A stretch of 64,000 nt of DNA from Dimorphilus gyrociliatus (GCA_904063045.1 CAJFCJ010000007.1:1270510-1334509), one strand, 5' to 3'. Shown: positions 1 to 13,177, numbered from the stretch's first letter. Made by a program: numbers and translations. The notes: generated from the sequence alone by a model not told the origin.

Positions 1-1776
1 AAAGCTTGCTGCTTGGAAACACGATAACATCTGTCAGATATATGGTGTTCAACTTTATCCGTTCAAAATCTTTTTGGAATATTCCGAACTTGGAAGTTTA
101 TGTAGTTATTTGGCAAGACCACCTAAAGATGTAACATTTTCTTTTTTGGTTAGCGCTGCTGAGCAAGTTGCACGAGCTCTAGAATATCTTGTAAATCTAT
201 AAGTATTTATAAATTCAAATGATTAACTAACTTTATTTTATTTAGTCGAACATAGAAGATTCTTTTCTACGAGTTCATGGCAATATACGATTACGTAATG
301 TTTTGGTTTTCGAAGAAAACTCTACTTTTACATTCAAATTAGCCGATAGTGGATGCGGCGAAGTTTATCAAAATAATAGTGAGAGAAAGCCACCAGAAAG
401 CATCATATCTCACTATTCAGATATATTCGCTTACGGTACTTTTCTGGTCGAATTGTTTAATCTTGGAAAATATAACATGTGGAGCGAAATGGGAAAATGC
501 CCTAAACATATCTATGATGATGTTGTTTCGAAGTGTTGTGATTTTGATATTTACAAAAGATTACCTGCTGAAAAAGCAGTAAACTATTTTGCGGAAGTTT
601 TATCAACTTTTTCACAAGAAAACCTCCAAAAAGTATGGGTAGTGGCGAAAAAATTTGAAGTTAGGGGAGTTAAAATGACTTTTTCGGAAGTTCCACAGGA
701 CTATCTAAATAGTTTACGGATAGACAAAAGTGATATCGTCATAAAAGGGAAACTCGGAAACGTTAATATATTTATATTTCATCAAAAAAAATGCTTTAAT
801 TCTAATATTTTCTTCTCTTTTTCAATTTAATAGGGTCATTTTGGAGAAGTAAATGAGGCTTTTATGGCTGCCAAAGACAAAAGTGTTGCCGTTAAACAGA
901 TTAGGATTGACAGAAATGAGTATGAGTTAATACTTGCTTTCGTTTTTTTTTTCTAATAATAATAAGCAACAATTCTTTTTTTGTTTTAGGAATTTAGAAA
1001 GAAGCATCCACGATTTCCAAAAAGAGTTTTTGATTATGTCAGAGCTACATCACGAGAATATTGTGAAAGCTATTGGATTTATGTCCGATGATGATGAAGG
1101 TTTGTAACGTCTTTTCTTTTCAATTTGGTTTCAAATATTCACTCTTTCAAATGTCTTAAAAGGTATGTCCAATCTAAAAATTGTTGTGGAGTTTCAAAAA
1201 CTAGGATCTTTAGAAAAGTATCTTAAGTCAAGAAAATCAGAAATTGCTTTGGATATGAAGTACAAATGGTTGAAAGAAGTTGCACAGGGTATGGCATATC
1301 TATCAAGTGAAGGAATTGTTCATCGAGATTTAGCTGCTCGTAATGTGCTTTTGAACGAGAATTTCACTGCAAAGATAACAGACTTTGGCCTTGCTAGATG
1401 CACAGAAGATGGATGCTATCAAATGGTAAATAACGAGATTCCAATGTTCTATTACTCTCCTGAGGTGCTATTAAATCGCAAGTATAGTACTGAAGGAGAT
1501 GTTTGGTCATACGGTGTATTTAGTTGGGAAATTATGATCGATTGTCAGAAAGCGCCTAAAACACATATAGTGGAAATGGACAGCAGATTTAGAAGTCACA
1601 TCACACGCGAAAATGTTGGAGAATACCTTTTAAACAATCCAGGTACATTTTACTTAACTGAGATTTATAAATTTGAAGATAGATTTAAGAATTTACTGGA
1701 CAAGTGCTTCAAAGTGGAAGAGAAGCAACGTGCAAGCTTCGACGCAATTGTTAAACATTTACAAAACAACTTTTGA
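1..1776 (+). CDS. JAK-like tyrosine kinase, 3' part (pseudokinase JH2 + kinase JH1)
   Basis: Receptor-associated cytoplasmic tyrosine kinase that would phosphorylate cytokine receptors and STATs. The 5' end lies outside the window. Exons by phase-consistent GT-AG joins: <1-190 (frame from base 2), 246-761, 834-919, 990-1099, 1163-1776. The first kinase fold is a pseudokinase: the catalytic HRD is replaced by HGN ([13 protein letters not shown]) and DFG by ADS, as in JAK JH2. The second is active-looking: a glycine loop reading GNGHFGEV across the 761/834 join, VAVKQI lysine, [13 protein letters not shown], a tyrosine in the activation segment (GCYQM), and YYSPE where vertebrate JAKs have W/YAPE. 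The JH2-JH1 tandem is diagnostic for JAK. FERM and SH2 parts would lie upstream. A dual-kinase protein of another family is unlikely. Confidence 0.85.
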
Positions 1777-2207
1777 ATGCACCTTTTCTCGAAATATTAT
1801 TATGCTTGATGTAAAAGTTTTGTTCAAAACACTAACATTAAATACTTATCAATTGATAAATATGTATCCATAATATTACAAACTAGTAATATCGTCTTTA
1901 AAACCTTATATCAATTTTTAAGTATTTAATAAAAAAAATACTGAAGGATTTTTCCGTAATTATCAATTTCCAAGAAATTTAAAATAATACGCTGTAGATC
2001 ATAATAAGCTTATATCTTTATTTTATTAATAAATATCCGTTACTTATTTACAAAATGCATTAACTTATAATCCAAAAGATAACCGTTGTATACATCAATC
2101 AATGTCAACAGTTTTTAGCATAAAACTTATACAAACAGTTTTACATAGTGTAAATTTCTTTCGTTTTTTTTGTTAGATGAAAATATATTTGGTTGGTAAT
2201 TTTATTA
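1777..2207. other. Intergenic, tail-to-tail between JAK-like and ZNF593-like genes
   Basis: AT-rich sequence with AATAAA-type signals for both flanking genes. No coding potential seen. Confidence 0.6.
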
Positions 2208-2603
2208 TTATGTGTAACTACCCATATTACCTGCTCTCTCAGATTCTTCTATGGTATAGGGTTTTTCACCGCTTTCCAACTGTTTTACCTTTCTGCGATG
2301 CGGTCTCGATTTCTTATGATCCTCAAGTGCTTTTTCAGATATACAATATTTCCTGTTGAGATTAAATAGATAAGAATTTTCGAAAAGTAAGATATAATGT
2401 AAAACTGAGAGAGGCTAGTTTTATACTTACGCACACTCTACGCAATAAAATTGCGCATTTCCCGGCAAGTCGTAATCAACTGCCTGATTTTCAAGCTTCT
2501 GACGATTTTCTTCTTTAACATCTTCAAATATTTCATCCAATTGTTTAGTAATCCTTTTGGCTTTTAGCCTTTTTGCTGGTCTTTTATGCAATTTTCTACC
2601 CAT
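2208..2603 (-). CDS. ZNF593/BUD20-like C2H2 zinc-finger protein
   Basis: Nuclear protein of the ZNF593/Bud20 family, linked to pre-60S ribosome export in yeast. Two exons on the minus strand, 2603-2431 and 2352-2208, joined in phase (GC|G = Ala), give 106 aa. The start MGRKLHKRP and a basic stretch of K/R residues match the family's N-terminus. [13 protein letters not shown] then enters a single zinc finger (C-x2-C, then H-x5-H near the C-terminus), and the end AGNMGSYT matches the family's GMGSY signature. The protein is short, ending directly after that signature. Its start codon is 225 bp from that of cortactin on the opposite strand, so the two may share a promoter. Confidence 0.85.
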
Positions 2604-2827
2604 GTGTTTATCGAGTATCGTATCACGCTATACTATCGACGAAACGGTCAATTGTTAAGTATTAACCGGTGACTGGGATCCAAAGTGAAAGGTTTAAATG
2701 AAACTTGAAAATAATCGATCAGGAGCACGAAACCAGATCATGGTGTGTCATTCGTTTACGAATTGAGTCACTTCAACTTCCTTACTATTCAAAGTTATAA
2801 TAAAAGTAATTGGAAGAAAATTAAAAG
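2604..2827. promoter_or_regulatory. Candidate bidirectional promoter, ZNF593-like / cortactin
   Basis: Only 224 bp separate the divergent start codons of the zinc-finger gene and cortactin. Both promoters and 5' leaders must fit here unless there are unseen upstream exons. No TATA box or other core element was assigned. Confidence 0.45.
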
Positions 2828-5254
2828 ATGTGGAAAGCTCAAGTTGGTCATCAGGTTAATGCAAATGCAAATGCGGATGATGATGATTGGGAGACGGAGG
2901 CGGATTTTGAGGTTTGAATCTGTTTATATTATACCTATTTCCTTAAAACTACTCCACAGAATTATCTTAACTTAACAGAATACGGTTGATGAAAAGGCTC
3001 AGCGTTGGGGATCTACGACTGTAGCTGGGTCTGGTCATATTGACAGTGTAAAGTATGATTATTTTATTATTTTCCTTTTAAAATATTTCTTGTTTTGCAC
3101 ATTTTCCATGATATACAAAAACCAAAACAATTACGCCCTACAGTTTGAATGAACTAAATAAAACAGTTGTACAAGAGCACGCCAAAATGAAGGAGAAGGA
3201 AATGAAAGACGGACCAAAAGCATCCTACGGATACGGAGGAAAGTTTGGAGTAGAAAAAGACCGAATGGACTCGTGTGCACTGACTCACGATCACAAGGAG
3301 CAATTATCCAAGCACTCGTCACAAACAGATGCTGCTAGAGGATTTGGTGGAAAATACGGGGTGGAAAAGGATCGAATTGATAAAGTAAAATATAAAAATT
3401 ATCTCCTTACAAATTGATTAATAATATTTCTTCTAAAATTACAAAGTCTGCCAAAACTTGGGAGTTTCGAGAGCAACTACAGAAGCACGAATCGCAAAAA
3501 GGTCAGTAACCGAATAAGACTATTTTTCTCATAATAGAAAACTTAGAATAATCCTTCCATCCGCCTCTTCTTTAGACTACGCAAAAGGCTTCGGTGGTAA
3601 ATACGGCGTTCAGAAAGAAAACTTCGATAAAAGTGCTGTTGGTTGGGGATATCAAGAAAAAGTTGAGAAACATGCCTCGCAGAAAGGTTATAACAGTTCT
3701 TTAGAGATCAACAGCAAAAGTCTTTATCTCAAATAATTCTTTATTCAGATTATGCTCATGGTTTTGGAGGAAAATACGGTGTCGAAAAAGATAAGATGGA
3801 TAAGTCTGCTCAGGGTTGGGGAGAACAGAATAAAACTGAAGCTCACCCTTCTCAAAAAGATTACAGTAAAGGATTTGGAGGTAAATATGGTGTTGAAAAA
3901 GACAAAATGGACAAATCTGCTCAAGGCTGGGGAGAGCAGAACAAAACTGAGGCCCATTCTTCTCAGATAGACCATAGTAAAGGCTTTGGAGGCAAATATG
4001 GCGTTGAAACGGATCGCGTCGATAAATCTGCACAAGGTTGGGGAGAACAGAATAAGACTGAAGCTCATCCTTCTCAAAAAGATTACAGTAAAGGATTTGG
4101 AGGTAAATATGGTGTCGAAAAAGATAAGATGGACAAATCTGCTCAAGGCTGGGGAGAGCAGAACAAAACTGAGGCCCATTCTTCTCAGATAGACCATAGT
4201 AAAGGCTTTGGAGGCAAATATGGCGTTGAAACGGATCGCGTCGATCAATCTGCACAAGGTTGGGGAGAACAGAATAAAACTGAAGCCCATCCTTCTCAGA
4301 TAGATCATAGTAAAGGTTTTGGAGGCAAATACGGAGTTGAATCAGATCGCGTCGATAAATCTGCACAAGGTTGGGGAGAACAGAATAAAACTGAAGCTCA
4401 TCCTTCTCAAAAAGATTATAGTAAAGGATTTGGAGGAAAATATGGAGTGGAAGCAGCAACGGATGAGGTTTGCTCTGTCTCATTTTTGAATACAATTATT
4501 TTATCTAATTATGAATGATTTTTACTTTTAGTCAGCAAGAGGATATGATGATAGAGAAGAAAGAGAAGCACCGAAGAGAATAATAGAAAGTCAGTAAAAT
4601 ATTTATATCTTTAAATAGGTTGATTGGATGCCTTATAACAGCCTCAAGTAACACAAGTTCTATTCGAGCTCAATTTGAAAATGCTGCAAAATCAATTAAT
4701 CAACCTCCGCCTAGAGTGTCTCAAGCAAGGATAGGACAGCCAGTTATGCCTGTGCATAAAAGGTCTATACAGAATGAATTGGAAGAAAAACTAAAAATTG
4801 AACAGCAGGAAGAAATATATGAAGACGCTCAAGCAGTTCAAGCACCGGAAGAAGAGTACTCCGATATTGCACCAGAACGGAATTCGGCAATATATGATGA
4901 GGCTATCCCGCAAAGCAACCAAGAAGCAATTAATGAAGAATTATATGAAGAGATCAATCAAGGTCAAATGCAGCCACAGTCACAACCAAAACAAGAAACC
5001 TCTGGATCAGCAACTTTCAGGGCAATTGCCATGTTTGATTACCAAGCTGGCGACTCGGATGAAATAAGCTTTGATCCGGGTGAAGAAATTATCGATATTA
5101 TCGAGGTAAATTTTATTATTATTATTAATTTGCTTTTAACTAAACCGTAAAAATAATAAATGTAAACAAACAGGTAGCAGACGGCTGGTGGCAGGGCCAA
5201 TGCCGCGGAAAGACTGGCTTGTTTCCAAGTAATTATGTAAAAAGAAAAGATTGA
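2828..5254 (+). CDS. CTTN: Cortactin / HS1 (F-actin and Arp2/3 binding, SH3)
   Basis: Scaffold that binds Arp2/3 and F-actin at the cell cortex. Exons: 2828-2911, 2979-3052, 3144-3384, 3447-3501, 3576-3686, 3749-4467, 4532-4589, 4642-5105, 5174-5254; all phases agree and give 628 aa. It begins MWKAQVGHQ with the acidic [11 protein letters not shown] motif of the Arp2/3-binding region. Next come nine full 37-residue cortactin repeats (GFGGKYGV...) plus a partial tenth; human cortactin has six and a half. A conserved SSIRAQFEN linker and a proline/acidic region follow. The C-terminal SH3 starts at [11 protein letters not shown] and includes ADGWWQGQ and LFPSNYV. Six repeats are almost uniform and lie in one large exon, a sign of recent internal duplication. 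Confidence 0.95.
3749..4467 (+). repeat. 111-bp coding tandem repeat array in cortactin
   Basis: Single exon holding repeats 4 to 9 and a partial repeat, each 37 codons. Units alternate between two types (EKDKMD ... and ETDRVD ...), and blocks at about 3951 and 4173 repeat at 222 bp spacing with almost no base changes. This looks like duplication of a two-repeat unit. Confidence 0.85.
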
Positions 5255-6074
5255 TTATTATCATGTATTACAACAATAATATTTTTTATGTTATAAAATT
5301 ATTTTTAAGTGAATTTTAATTGCAATAAGACAAGAAAATTATACATCTTAAGAAGTTTTGTACCTAATTTAAATATGACGGTATTTTCACGCATGCTCCG
5401 TCGTTACTTCCGTCTTCTATTAATCCTAGAATATCGCAAACAAAAGGTAAACACAAAGTTTTCACAGTTTAATACAATAAAAACATCTAACATTGTTGCT
5501 TAACACGTATTTATAATTAGACTTATCAAATTACGTTTTATTGTTACTTTTTATTATGAATAAAATGGTATATTTTAAAGAAATAAAGAATGATTATTTT
5601 GTGAGTCAAATCTACCGTAGCCCCACCTTTTTTTAGATACTTATAAAATTAATATTATATAGGTAAAGCAGAGAATCTATTATCAATCTTCTGTCATACT
5701 CCGTAACCTAAACATTAGTTAATTTAACAAGCTTTTTAGGTAAGCAACGTGTTTATTTATTGGCATTAAAAAAAAACTTTAAAACTTGGTCACTTCACAA
5801 GGTAAACAAATGATTTACACAGAAAATTATTGTATATCTTATTATTCTTAATAAATCATTTGTTGTAAAAGAAAGAGAGATGTTAAGAGAATTTATTTTA
5901 TTTTATATTATATTTTCAACATTGTTCTAATAATAGACACTGTATTCAAACAATTTAGGGAGATAAGGTTACAATTTGGCCACTTTTCGAATGTCCGGTC
6001 CAGTTTTAGTCGAATAATTTTACGGAGAGGAGAACTGAAAGAGAATAGAGAATCTATTTTAATTTACTAGAAAA
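5255..6074. other. Intergenic between cortactin and TRPA1
   Basis: AT-rich. It holds the cortactin 3' end and the presumed TRPA1 promoter and leader. No further gene seen. Confidence 0.6.
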
Positions 6075-9000
6075 ATGACGTCCATAATTGTAAATGGAAG
6101 TGATGAGGAGGGCGAAAAGGGAGGCATCTCCGAATTCATGAAGGGTGCTGTAAAAAGTACACTTGAACCAGCTATGGCGATTGATCAACCAGGAATGAGA
6201 AGGACAGAAAGTTCTGAAGCCCTAAAATATATGACTTTGCATCAATTAGCTCGTGATGGAGACTCTGCTGTAATAATAATGAACAAATAGTATTATGAAT
6301 ATAAAAACAAAACTATTTTGTTTCAGGGTTTATCAACAGTTTTAGAAAAGCATTCAGGGCAAATGAACAGACTTAAAAAGTTTGTTAATACGAAAGACGA
6401 GGAGAAAATATCTCCCCTCCATTATGCAGCTCGTTACAATCATGCCGAATCCTGCAAAGTTCTTATCAAATATCAGGCTGGTTAGCTTTCTTTTAAGTTT
6501 TTATAATTTATCAACAAATTAAAATTAATCAACTAAAGTAGTTTTCTTTCTTTGTCCCCTTTTCTCCTTTCTTAAATAAAGATGCGAATTCTGTTGATGA
6601 GGATTTGGCTACTCCGCTTCATTATGCAGCAAGATATAAAAGACAACGAATAAAGCAATCCGAGTCTGGAACGCTTACTTCGAGCGATGATAATATTGCT
6701 GATCAATCTACAGAGAATGTAAGTTAATGCCTATACTGTATATATTAATATAAAAAAAGTTTATCTGATATATTGAAATAAAAATTTATAACAAGTTAGG
6801 CCTAAAAATCCCTTTATTTCGCATAAGATAAATAATAGTATCATTATATTATATTATAGTCATCAGCCGAACACTTTCGCACAATAATCGTAAGTTTCAA
6901 GGATTAACCAATTAAAATTCTTACTGTTTTTTTTTTTTCCATTCTCCATTTATTTTTTTTATTAAAAAAAAAAGAAAAACTAAAAAACTGCAAAACAGAA
7001 TGTCAGAAACTATAGAGATTTTGAATTAATTTATGTTGTCTTGGTATTTGGTACTATCTGTTGTTATTGATTTAGTTCTGTTAATATTAAGTTATTTCAT
7101 ATTTTTAAATACTCGTTAAACCTTATTGCATATTATTTGTTTTTTAGTTCTTTTAACTAAAATAATAGACTTTCTATTTATTTTCCTATTTATCAAAAAA
7201 GGTGAAAGATGAATCATCAATTGATAATAGCGTTATCCTGTTTTTAATTTCAAAAGGAGCTAACGTTAATGCCCAAGGTAAGGGAGAATGAATTGATAAG
7301 AAGATTACAACATAAAGAAATCTTATAATTTTCCTCATTAATTGCAGATAGGTACGGTTGTACTCCGTTACATTTTGCGGCTATGAGAGGAAATGAAGTT
7401 GCTACAGTTGAATTATTGAGTTGTCCATCAATTGATATTGAGGTATGATTCCTTCTTCCTCTAATTTATATCTAATCAATAGAAACGTTTGTAATAGATT
7501 GAGGACAAACAAAAAGTTAGAGCTTTACATTTAGCCGTTGCTCACTCGGAAAAGTACATAGTAGAATTGCTCATTGAGAGTGGTGCACAATTGGGTTGTA
7601 AGGATGAGGATGAAGGTACACCTCTTCACCTGGCTTGCATGGAAGGCAATTGTGAAATTGCTGAAATGGTTTGTTGATCATTGACATTAAACTAAGGGCA
7701 AACCTTTTAAACTTATACTTTCTCTCCTTCTTATTTTAGATTATTAATAAAGCGAACAATACATTTGGCTGGCCTATTGCTTTACAGGTTAGCGTAAAAG
7801 AGAGAAGAAAAACGCATTTATTGTCGTATTTTCTATATTTTTGATAATTTTTCTTAATAGTTAATACAAGATACGGATATGGAACAAAACACTCCACTTC
7901 ATTTGGCCGTTGAAAATGGTTCGCTGGAAGTTACTCAACTGTTATTGGTAACAGTCTATTTTACTATAATATTTTATAGTTTATTCTTTAAAATTTCCTT
8001 CAAACAATTATAGAACAGAAGTGCCGATGTTAATCTATTGTGTAAACAAGCAACATCCGCTTTGCATCTAGCAGCTCAATCTGGAAATGATGATATTGTA
8101 AAATTGCTCTTGACAAAAAATGCCAAACCAGATTCCCTGAATTCTAATGCCCAAACACCATTGCATATAGCTGCTTCTCATAACCGTTCAAATATTGTTG
8201 AATTGCTACTAGACCATGAAAAAGAGTCCTATCCCCATGCGAGCCGAAATTTAAGGAGATCACAGATTTCGAGACGAGATAGGGACGGTTACAGTCCTCT
8301 GCTATTTGCTGCCGAATTTGGTCATGCAGAAGTTATACATACATTAATGAGAAGGGGAGCCAGTTTGAAGGATACGGAAAAGAACGATCGTAATGCAATA
8401 TTCCTTGCCGCTCAAGAGGATCAGATGGACGCTTTAAAAGCATTGATGAATTACTTGGACGAAGAAAATGTTATCGATGATGGTGATCGCTACAGTAATA
8501 CTGCTCTACATGCAGCAGCTGAAAAGGGTTTTTTGAGATGTGTTAAAGTAAGTTTATAGAGGGAAGAACTTATTGGGCAATTATAATAGGCTTATTATTT
8601 TCTTTTCAATATTAGTTATTATTGGAAAATAACGCGGATATTGATGCTAAAAATGAGGAAGAACAAACGCCTCTTCACTTGGCTGCTAAGGCTGGTAAAA
8701 CGAATGTTGTCAGAGAATTGGTCAGAGTGGGCGGAAAGAGAGTTGTAGATGACGAAGACGAGGATTCAAATACTCCGTTACATCTAGCAGCCTTAGCAGG
8801 TAATAGTAAGGTTGCTCAGGTGTTAATTGAAGCTAATGCTAATATAAGCGCAAGAAATACTAGCCAGTGGACACCGCTAGATTGCGCAGCCGCTAAAGGA
8901 TGGCCTAAAACTTGCACAGTTTTATTGGAAAATGACGCCCCTGTCGATCCAAAAGATCGAATTAAGAGCACACCCCTTCATCTTGCTTCAGCAAAAGGTC

Positions 9001-9830
9001 ATTGTCAAGTTGTACATGTTTTGTTAAAATGGAAAGCCGATATCCAGGAACGACAGAGAAAAGTAGTGTTTCTGTTTTTTTCTATTTAATATGTAACACT
9101 TATTATTTTCATCTCATTTAGGAGGGTCAAAATGATGATAGCGGTGAGGGTGACAACTGTCTAGATTTAGCAATAGATAATGGTCACAAGGACGTCGCAT
9201 TGGCGATAATCGGTTCTGATAATTGGGAAGAGGCTTTAAAGAATGATACTACAGATTCGATGGGTAGAAGAACAACTCCCATGAGAAAACTTATTCGAAA
9301 AATGCCTGAAGTAGCAGAAAAAGTATTTTCCAAGTGCGTAGAAAAGAATGGAAACCCTGAAAGTCCTGAATATAGTTTAACATTCAATTGGGAATATCTT
9401 GATGATATGTACTCGCGATGGAGCGAAAATGTTAATACTAAGGACGATACTGTTAGTATATTAAGCGGAAATAGTTCACGAATGGATGAAGAAATTTGGG
9501 ACCACGACTTTAAAATACGTCCAGGTGTAAAACCTTACAGTGAAGACTCGAACATGTTAAAAGTAAATCATCCATTGATGATAATGGTAGAATCAAAACA
9601 AGAAGATCTACTAGGTCATCCACTAGTAACAAGCTTATTACGTCACAAATGGAATTCCTTTGGTCGGATTGTGTACTATCTGAACTTGTTGCTCTATTGT
9701 GTTTTCTTAGTATTCCTTACTGGATATGTTGTTGTTGCTAAACCTCCGTATTGGTACTTGTAAGTATTCTTTAAGAACTTATTATAAATAGATTTCAATT
9801 AAAAATCGTATATATACTATATACTATATA

Positions 9831-9875
<45 letters not shown>

Positions 9876-11256
9876 TATTTAGTAACGAAACTGACGGAGA
9901 TTTGCATGGAAAAGGATGTACAGTTCTTAAAAGTTCTCTCGCGTACAACAGCTGGAAGAACAACAAGGATGACGTTGCTTATAAAATATTCGTAAAAGCT
10001 GGCAAATGGATAATAATAGGTCTATCAGCTTTTAGTCTTGTAAGAGAAGTAAGTTGACGTTAGAATAGTAAAACGACATAATATTTTAATAATAATTTAA
10101 TCATTGTTACAAACAGATGATACAAATTTATCATAGTAGATGGCAATATCTGCTTGTTTGGGAGAATCTCTTGGAATGGGGAACAGGTATTACAGCTATT
10201 TTAGCTGTAATCGACGTATCAAGCTGTCAGGAGGGAACGGAAATTAGAGAGGTCCGACTAAAAACCTTTTTCTTTACCATTAACGAATGTTTGCCTTATT
10301 TTCTTGTTCTCTTTAGAGTTGGCAGTGGCAACTACTCACTGTGGCAATTTTTCTGGCATGGATGGAATTGGTGTTGTTCATCCGGAAACTACCTCGATTC
10401 GGCATATACGTTGTGATGTTTACCGATGTACTTCGCACTTTCACTCAATTCTTTCCAGTGTTTTTTCTCTTTATTGTAGCGTTTGCGCTAGGCTTCTTTT
10501 GCCTCTTTCAAAATCAGGTGCCGTTTCAAAGCTTTGGAGCGTCACTGATTAAAACATCTGTCATGATGATAGGAGAATTTGAGTTTGAGCAATTATTTCT
10601 AGGGCCACAAAATATCAATAAAGTAATAACAGCGGACAACCACAAGTCCTATCTATATTACCCTGGAATTTCCTATGTGCTTTTCGTCTTCTTTCTAATT
10701 CTCATGAGCGTTATCATCATGAATTTACTCGTTGGTTTGGCTGTTGATGACATTAAAGCCGTACAAGATCAGGCCGTCTTGAAGCGTCTTGCTATGCAAG
10801 TCGAGTTGGCTTTGGACGTTGAACGGATACTGCCAGAGTTTATACGAAGACGTTTTGTGGTAAAAAAGAAAACAATCAAACCTCAAGTATCCTCTAGTAA
10901 AAAAGCCTTCAATCAACTCCTTAATTTAAATGAAAATTTTCTGTCACCTGAGGAAATATCTAAGGCATTAGATGCTGATTTGGTAAGTTTGTCATTTGCT
11001 CTTGACGATATCTTCTTGAAAAAATGAATTGATGAAATTCCTAAATATCGTTTCAAAAATTATTCTTCCTTAGGATGAAATCGAAGTCGTACAAGAAAAT
11101 CAGCAGAAAATGATGAAAGATCTGACCAACATGAAACGAAAGATGAAAGAATTCACAGCTCAGACGGAAAAACTGGAAATGATGTTGGGGGCTTTGCTAA
11201 AGGCTCAAAATGTTGATTATCTTGAGGAAGATGTATGTGCGGATGAAGATATATAA
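6075..11256 (+). CDS. TRPA1: TRPA1-type ankyrin cation channel
   Basis: Plasma-membrane calcium-permeable channel for irritant, temperature or mechanical stimuli. Fifteen exons joined in phase: 6075-6269, 6327-6480, 6582-6718, 7202-7277, 7348-7442, 7498-7668, 7740-7787, 7861-7947, 8014-8547, 8616-9062, 9122-9759, 9883-10048, 10117-10251, 10317-10982, 11074-11256, giving 1243 aa (human about 1120). Residues from about 85 to 690 form a long run of ankyrin repeats (many TPLHLA motifs). S1 is near residue 828 (YYLNLLLYCVFLVFL). The pore region near 1040 reads TSVMMIGEFEFEQLF, and S6 is near 1080-1103 (VIIMNLLVGLAVDDI). The last exon encodes a coiled coil, as in TRPA1 tetramers. A second, broken copy of its 3' half lies at 14.8-16.6 kb. 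Confidence 0.93.
9834..9870. repeat. (TA)n microsatellite in a TRPA1 intron
   Basis: Uninterrupted TA dinucleotides just upstream of the acceptor at 9881-9882. Confidence 0.9.
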
Positions 11257-12115
11257 ACATGATTTCAAAAACCTAAAGATCTAGCCAAGTAACAAAAGAA
11301 AAAATCATTATGATTGAAGCTTTATATATTTGAACAGTTTTCAAAATATTTTCTAGACCTTTTCCGGAAGAAGATCTTTTTATCTATCCTTTAAACAGAG
11401 TTACAAAAAATGAATCTGATCTTACTAAAATACTATTCTTTTTGTCAGTCTCTATTTTTATTTTACATTTTTATTTTCCATACTCCTCTTAAACAGTATT
11501 TTCTATTTTTTCTTCTTTTTATTAAGTAAACTATGTATATTTCTATTATTTTGCTTATTAACTCTTTTCTATATAAGCAGATTTTTATAAATTGTACACA
11601 AAACTCTATTTTGAATACGTTATTCAATATATTAAAATACTCTGCTTCTATTCATGTTTTTCAAAGTTAATTCACTGCTTCACATAGTTCATTGTAACAA
11701 AGCTAACATATTGAAATTTGTTACTAGGGTACTACGATACCTGTGATATTGTTCTATATTTTGAAATTTTTCTTATGATTTATTATAATTATGCAACACC
11801 TAACGTCAATCTGAATCTCTAAGTTCATAAATAAAACGCTTATTTTGTTTCTATTCTAATTCTATATTCAATTAATTATATTAATACATCACATAGTCGA
11901 AATTATAGACGAATTGTCAAAACATGCTTCATAACTTTACTTTAATTAATCATTCTCTTAAGTCTAAACTCTTGAAATATACATCAAATGCGCATAAGTG
12001 ACATTTTCAGGTTAGACCTTTCTCTTCTCTATCTATTACATCAATCATTAAAAAGATTCTTCTACATTGAATCTAAATTATAACGAATCTAGATCAAATT
12101 GTCGATAAAATCATA
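11257..12115. other. TRPA1 3' flank
   Basis: AT-rich non-coding sequence. From about 11940 it resembles 17210 onward, but with many differences, so it is part of the older duplication. Confidence 0.55.
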
Positions 12116-12446
12116 ATGATAGAGAGATTCCTTAAGCAGGAAGGAACTGAAAACAGTACAATTCATAAGAGAATCTCTTCAAGTTCCTTTACCTATCTGA
12201 GTAGACAATCAAGAAAGCGACGAATGAACGACAATTTGAGCACTATATCGTTTGGGTTAGGAAACGGCGAGGCAGGTTGCGAACTGCAAAAGGAAAGAGG
12301 CGACTTTACGCTAAATAATAATGTCATTGACCGTCGTATCCAATTGTTCTCTACTAACGCAAATGCTCAGGTAAGGAATTATCCTTTTTGTTTTGTCTTT
12401 AATCTCGAGAAAGCGGCTGCCTCTTCTGAAAAAAAGAGACACGAAG

Positions 12447-12482
<36 letters not shown>

Positions 12483-13128
12483 GATAGAAAAGAAAGAGAC
12501 ACAATATTTATTTTCTATATCTTTTTCATCTATTCATATACATTTAATGGATAACGGAAAAATCTATTTAGAATCATAAACGGCTATTCGAAACTCGCTC
12601 AATGAATTCTACTTCCGATTTGCCGATTCGGAGAAATCGACGATGTCATCAACAAACCAGGAAAGGATCTTGCTTTGTTAGCGAATTTCAACAGAGTACA
12701 AGTGACAAAGGCAGGTCGATGGGCAAAGTACCCAGAATTGCTCAACTTCAATTGGAAGAAGCCGAGTTAATGAATGATTTTAGGCCTAAGAGCGGTATTA
12801 CAATAACAAGTTTCATTCGTTCATTCTTAGCTAATAATTTGACCTCACTAGCGGCCCCACCTAATCAAAGACGTTTAACTGCTGTAGCTGCTCCTATCAC
12901 AAACGCTTTAAATCACTTGTTCTATTTTTATAAATGGCCTCCAAGGCGTCACTTATTCAACGCTCTCGGCTCTTTAGTTTTTCAGCAAAAGCTTCTTTCT
13001 GCACCACAAAGTATAGATTCCGAGATAAAGATAAGTAGTGAGAAGGAAAAAGAGGTAGACAGAGAGAAAGTGAAGAAGAAAAGAATTGAGATAAGAGAGG
13101 AAGAGTATAGCGAGAGAGATAGAGGGAG

Positions 13129-13160
<32 letters not shown>

Positions 13161-13177
13161 GAAGAGAGTGCAAATGA
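12116..13177 (+). CDS. Unrecognised two-exon gene, copy 1 (basic, R/E-rich C-terminus)
   Basis: Not recognised. Two open stretches join cleanly: exon 1 12116-12370 (CAG|GTAAGG donor, phase 0) and exon 2 12572-13177 (TTTAG acceptor), giving 286 aa. The protein is Ser/Arg-rich at the start and has a central hydrophobic stretch (NHLFYFYKW). It ends in a charged tail of alternating Arg and Glu, with some Asp, encoded by an imperfect GA microsatellite. An AATAAA lies near 13258. No domain or signal peptide seen. The intron holds a (GA)n tract. Copy 2 at 17397 is nearly identical. It may be a real gene, upstream exons of stum, or non-coding sequence with chance open frames; the tail is especially doubtful. 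Confidence 0.4.
12450..12479 (+). repeat. (GA)n microsatellite
   Basis: Perfect GA tract inside the predicted intron. The second copy near 17730 is a few bases longer. Confidence 0.9.

Noticed and set aside
3701-4495. Long minus-strand frames opposite the cortactin repeats
   Set aside because: Repeat periodicity keeps the opposite frames open; the sense strand is clearly cortactin.
10117-10552. Additional plus-strand frames in TRPA1
   Set aside because: Intron read-through or shifted frames of exons 13 and 14.
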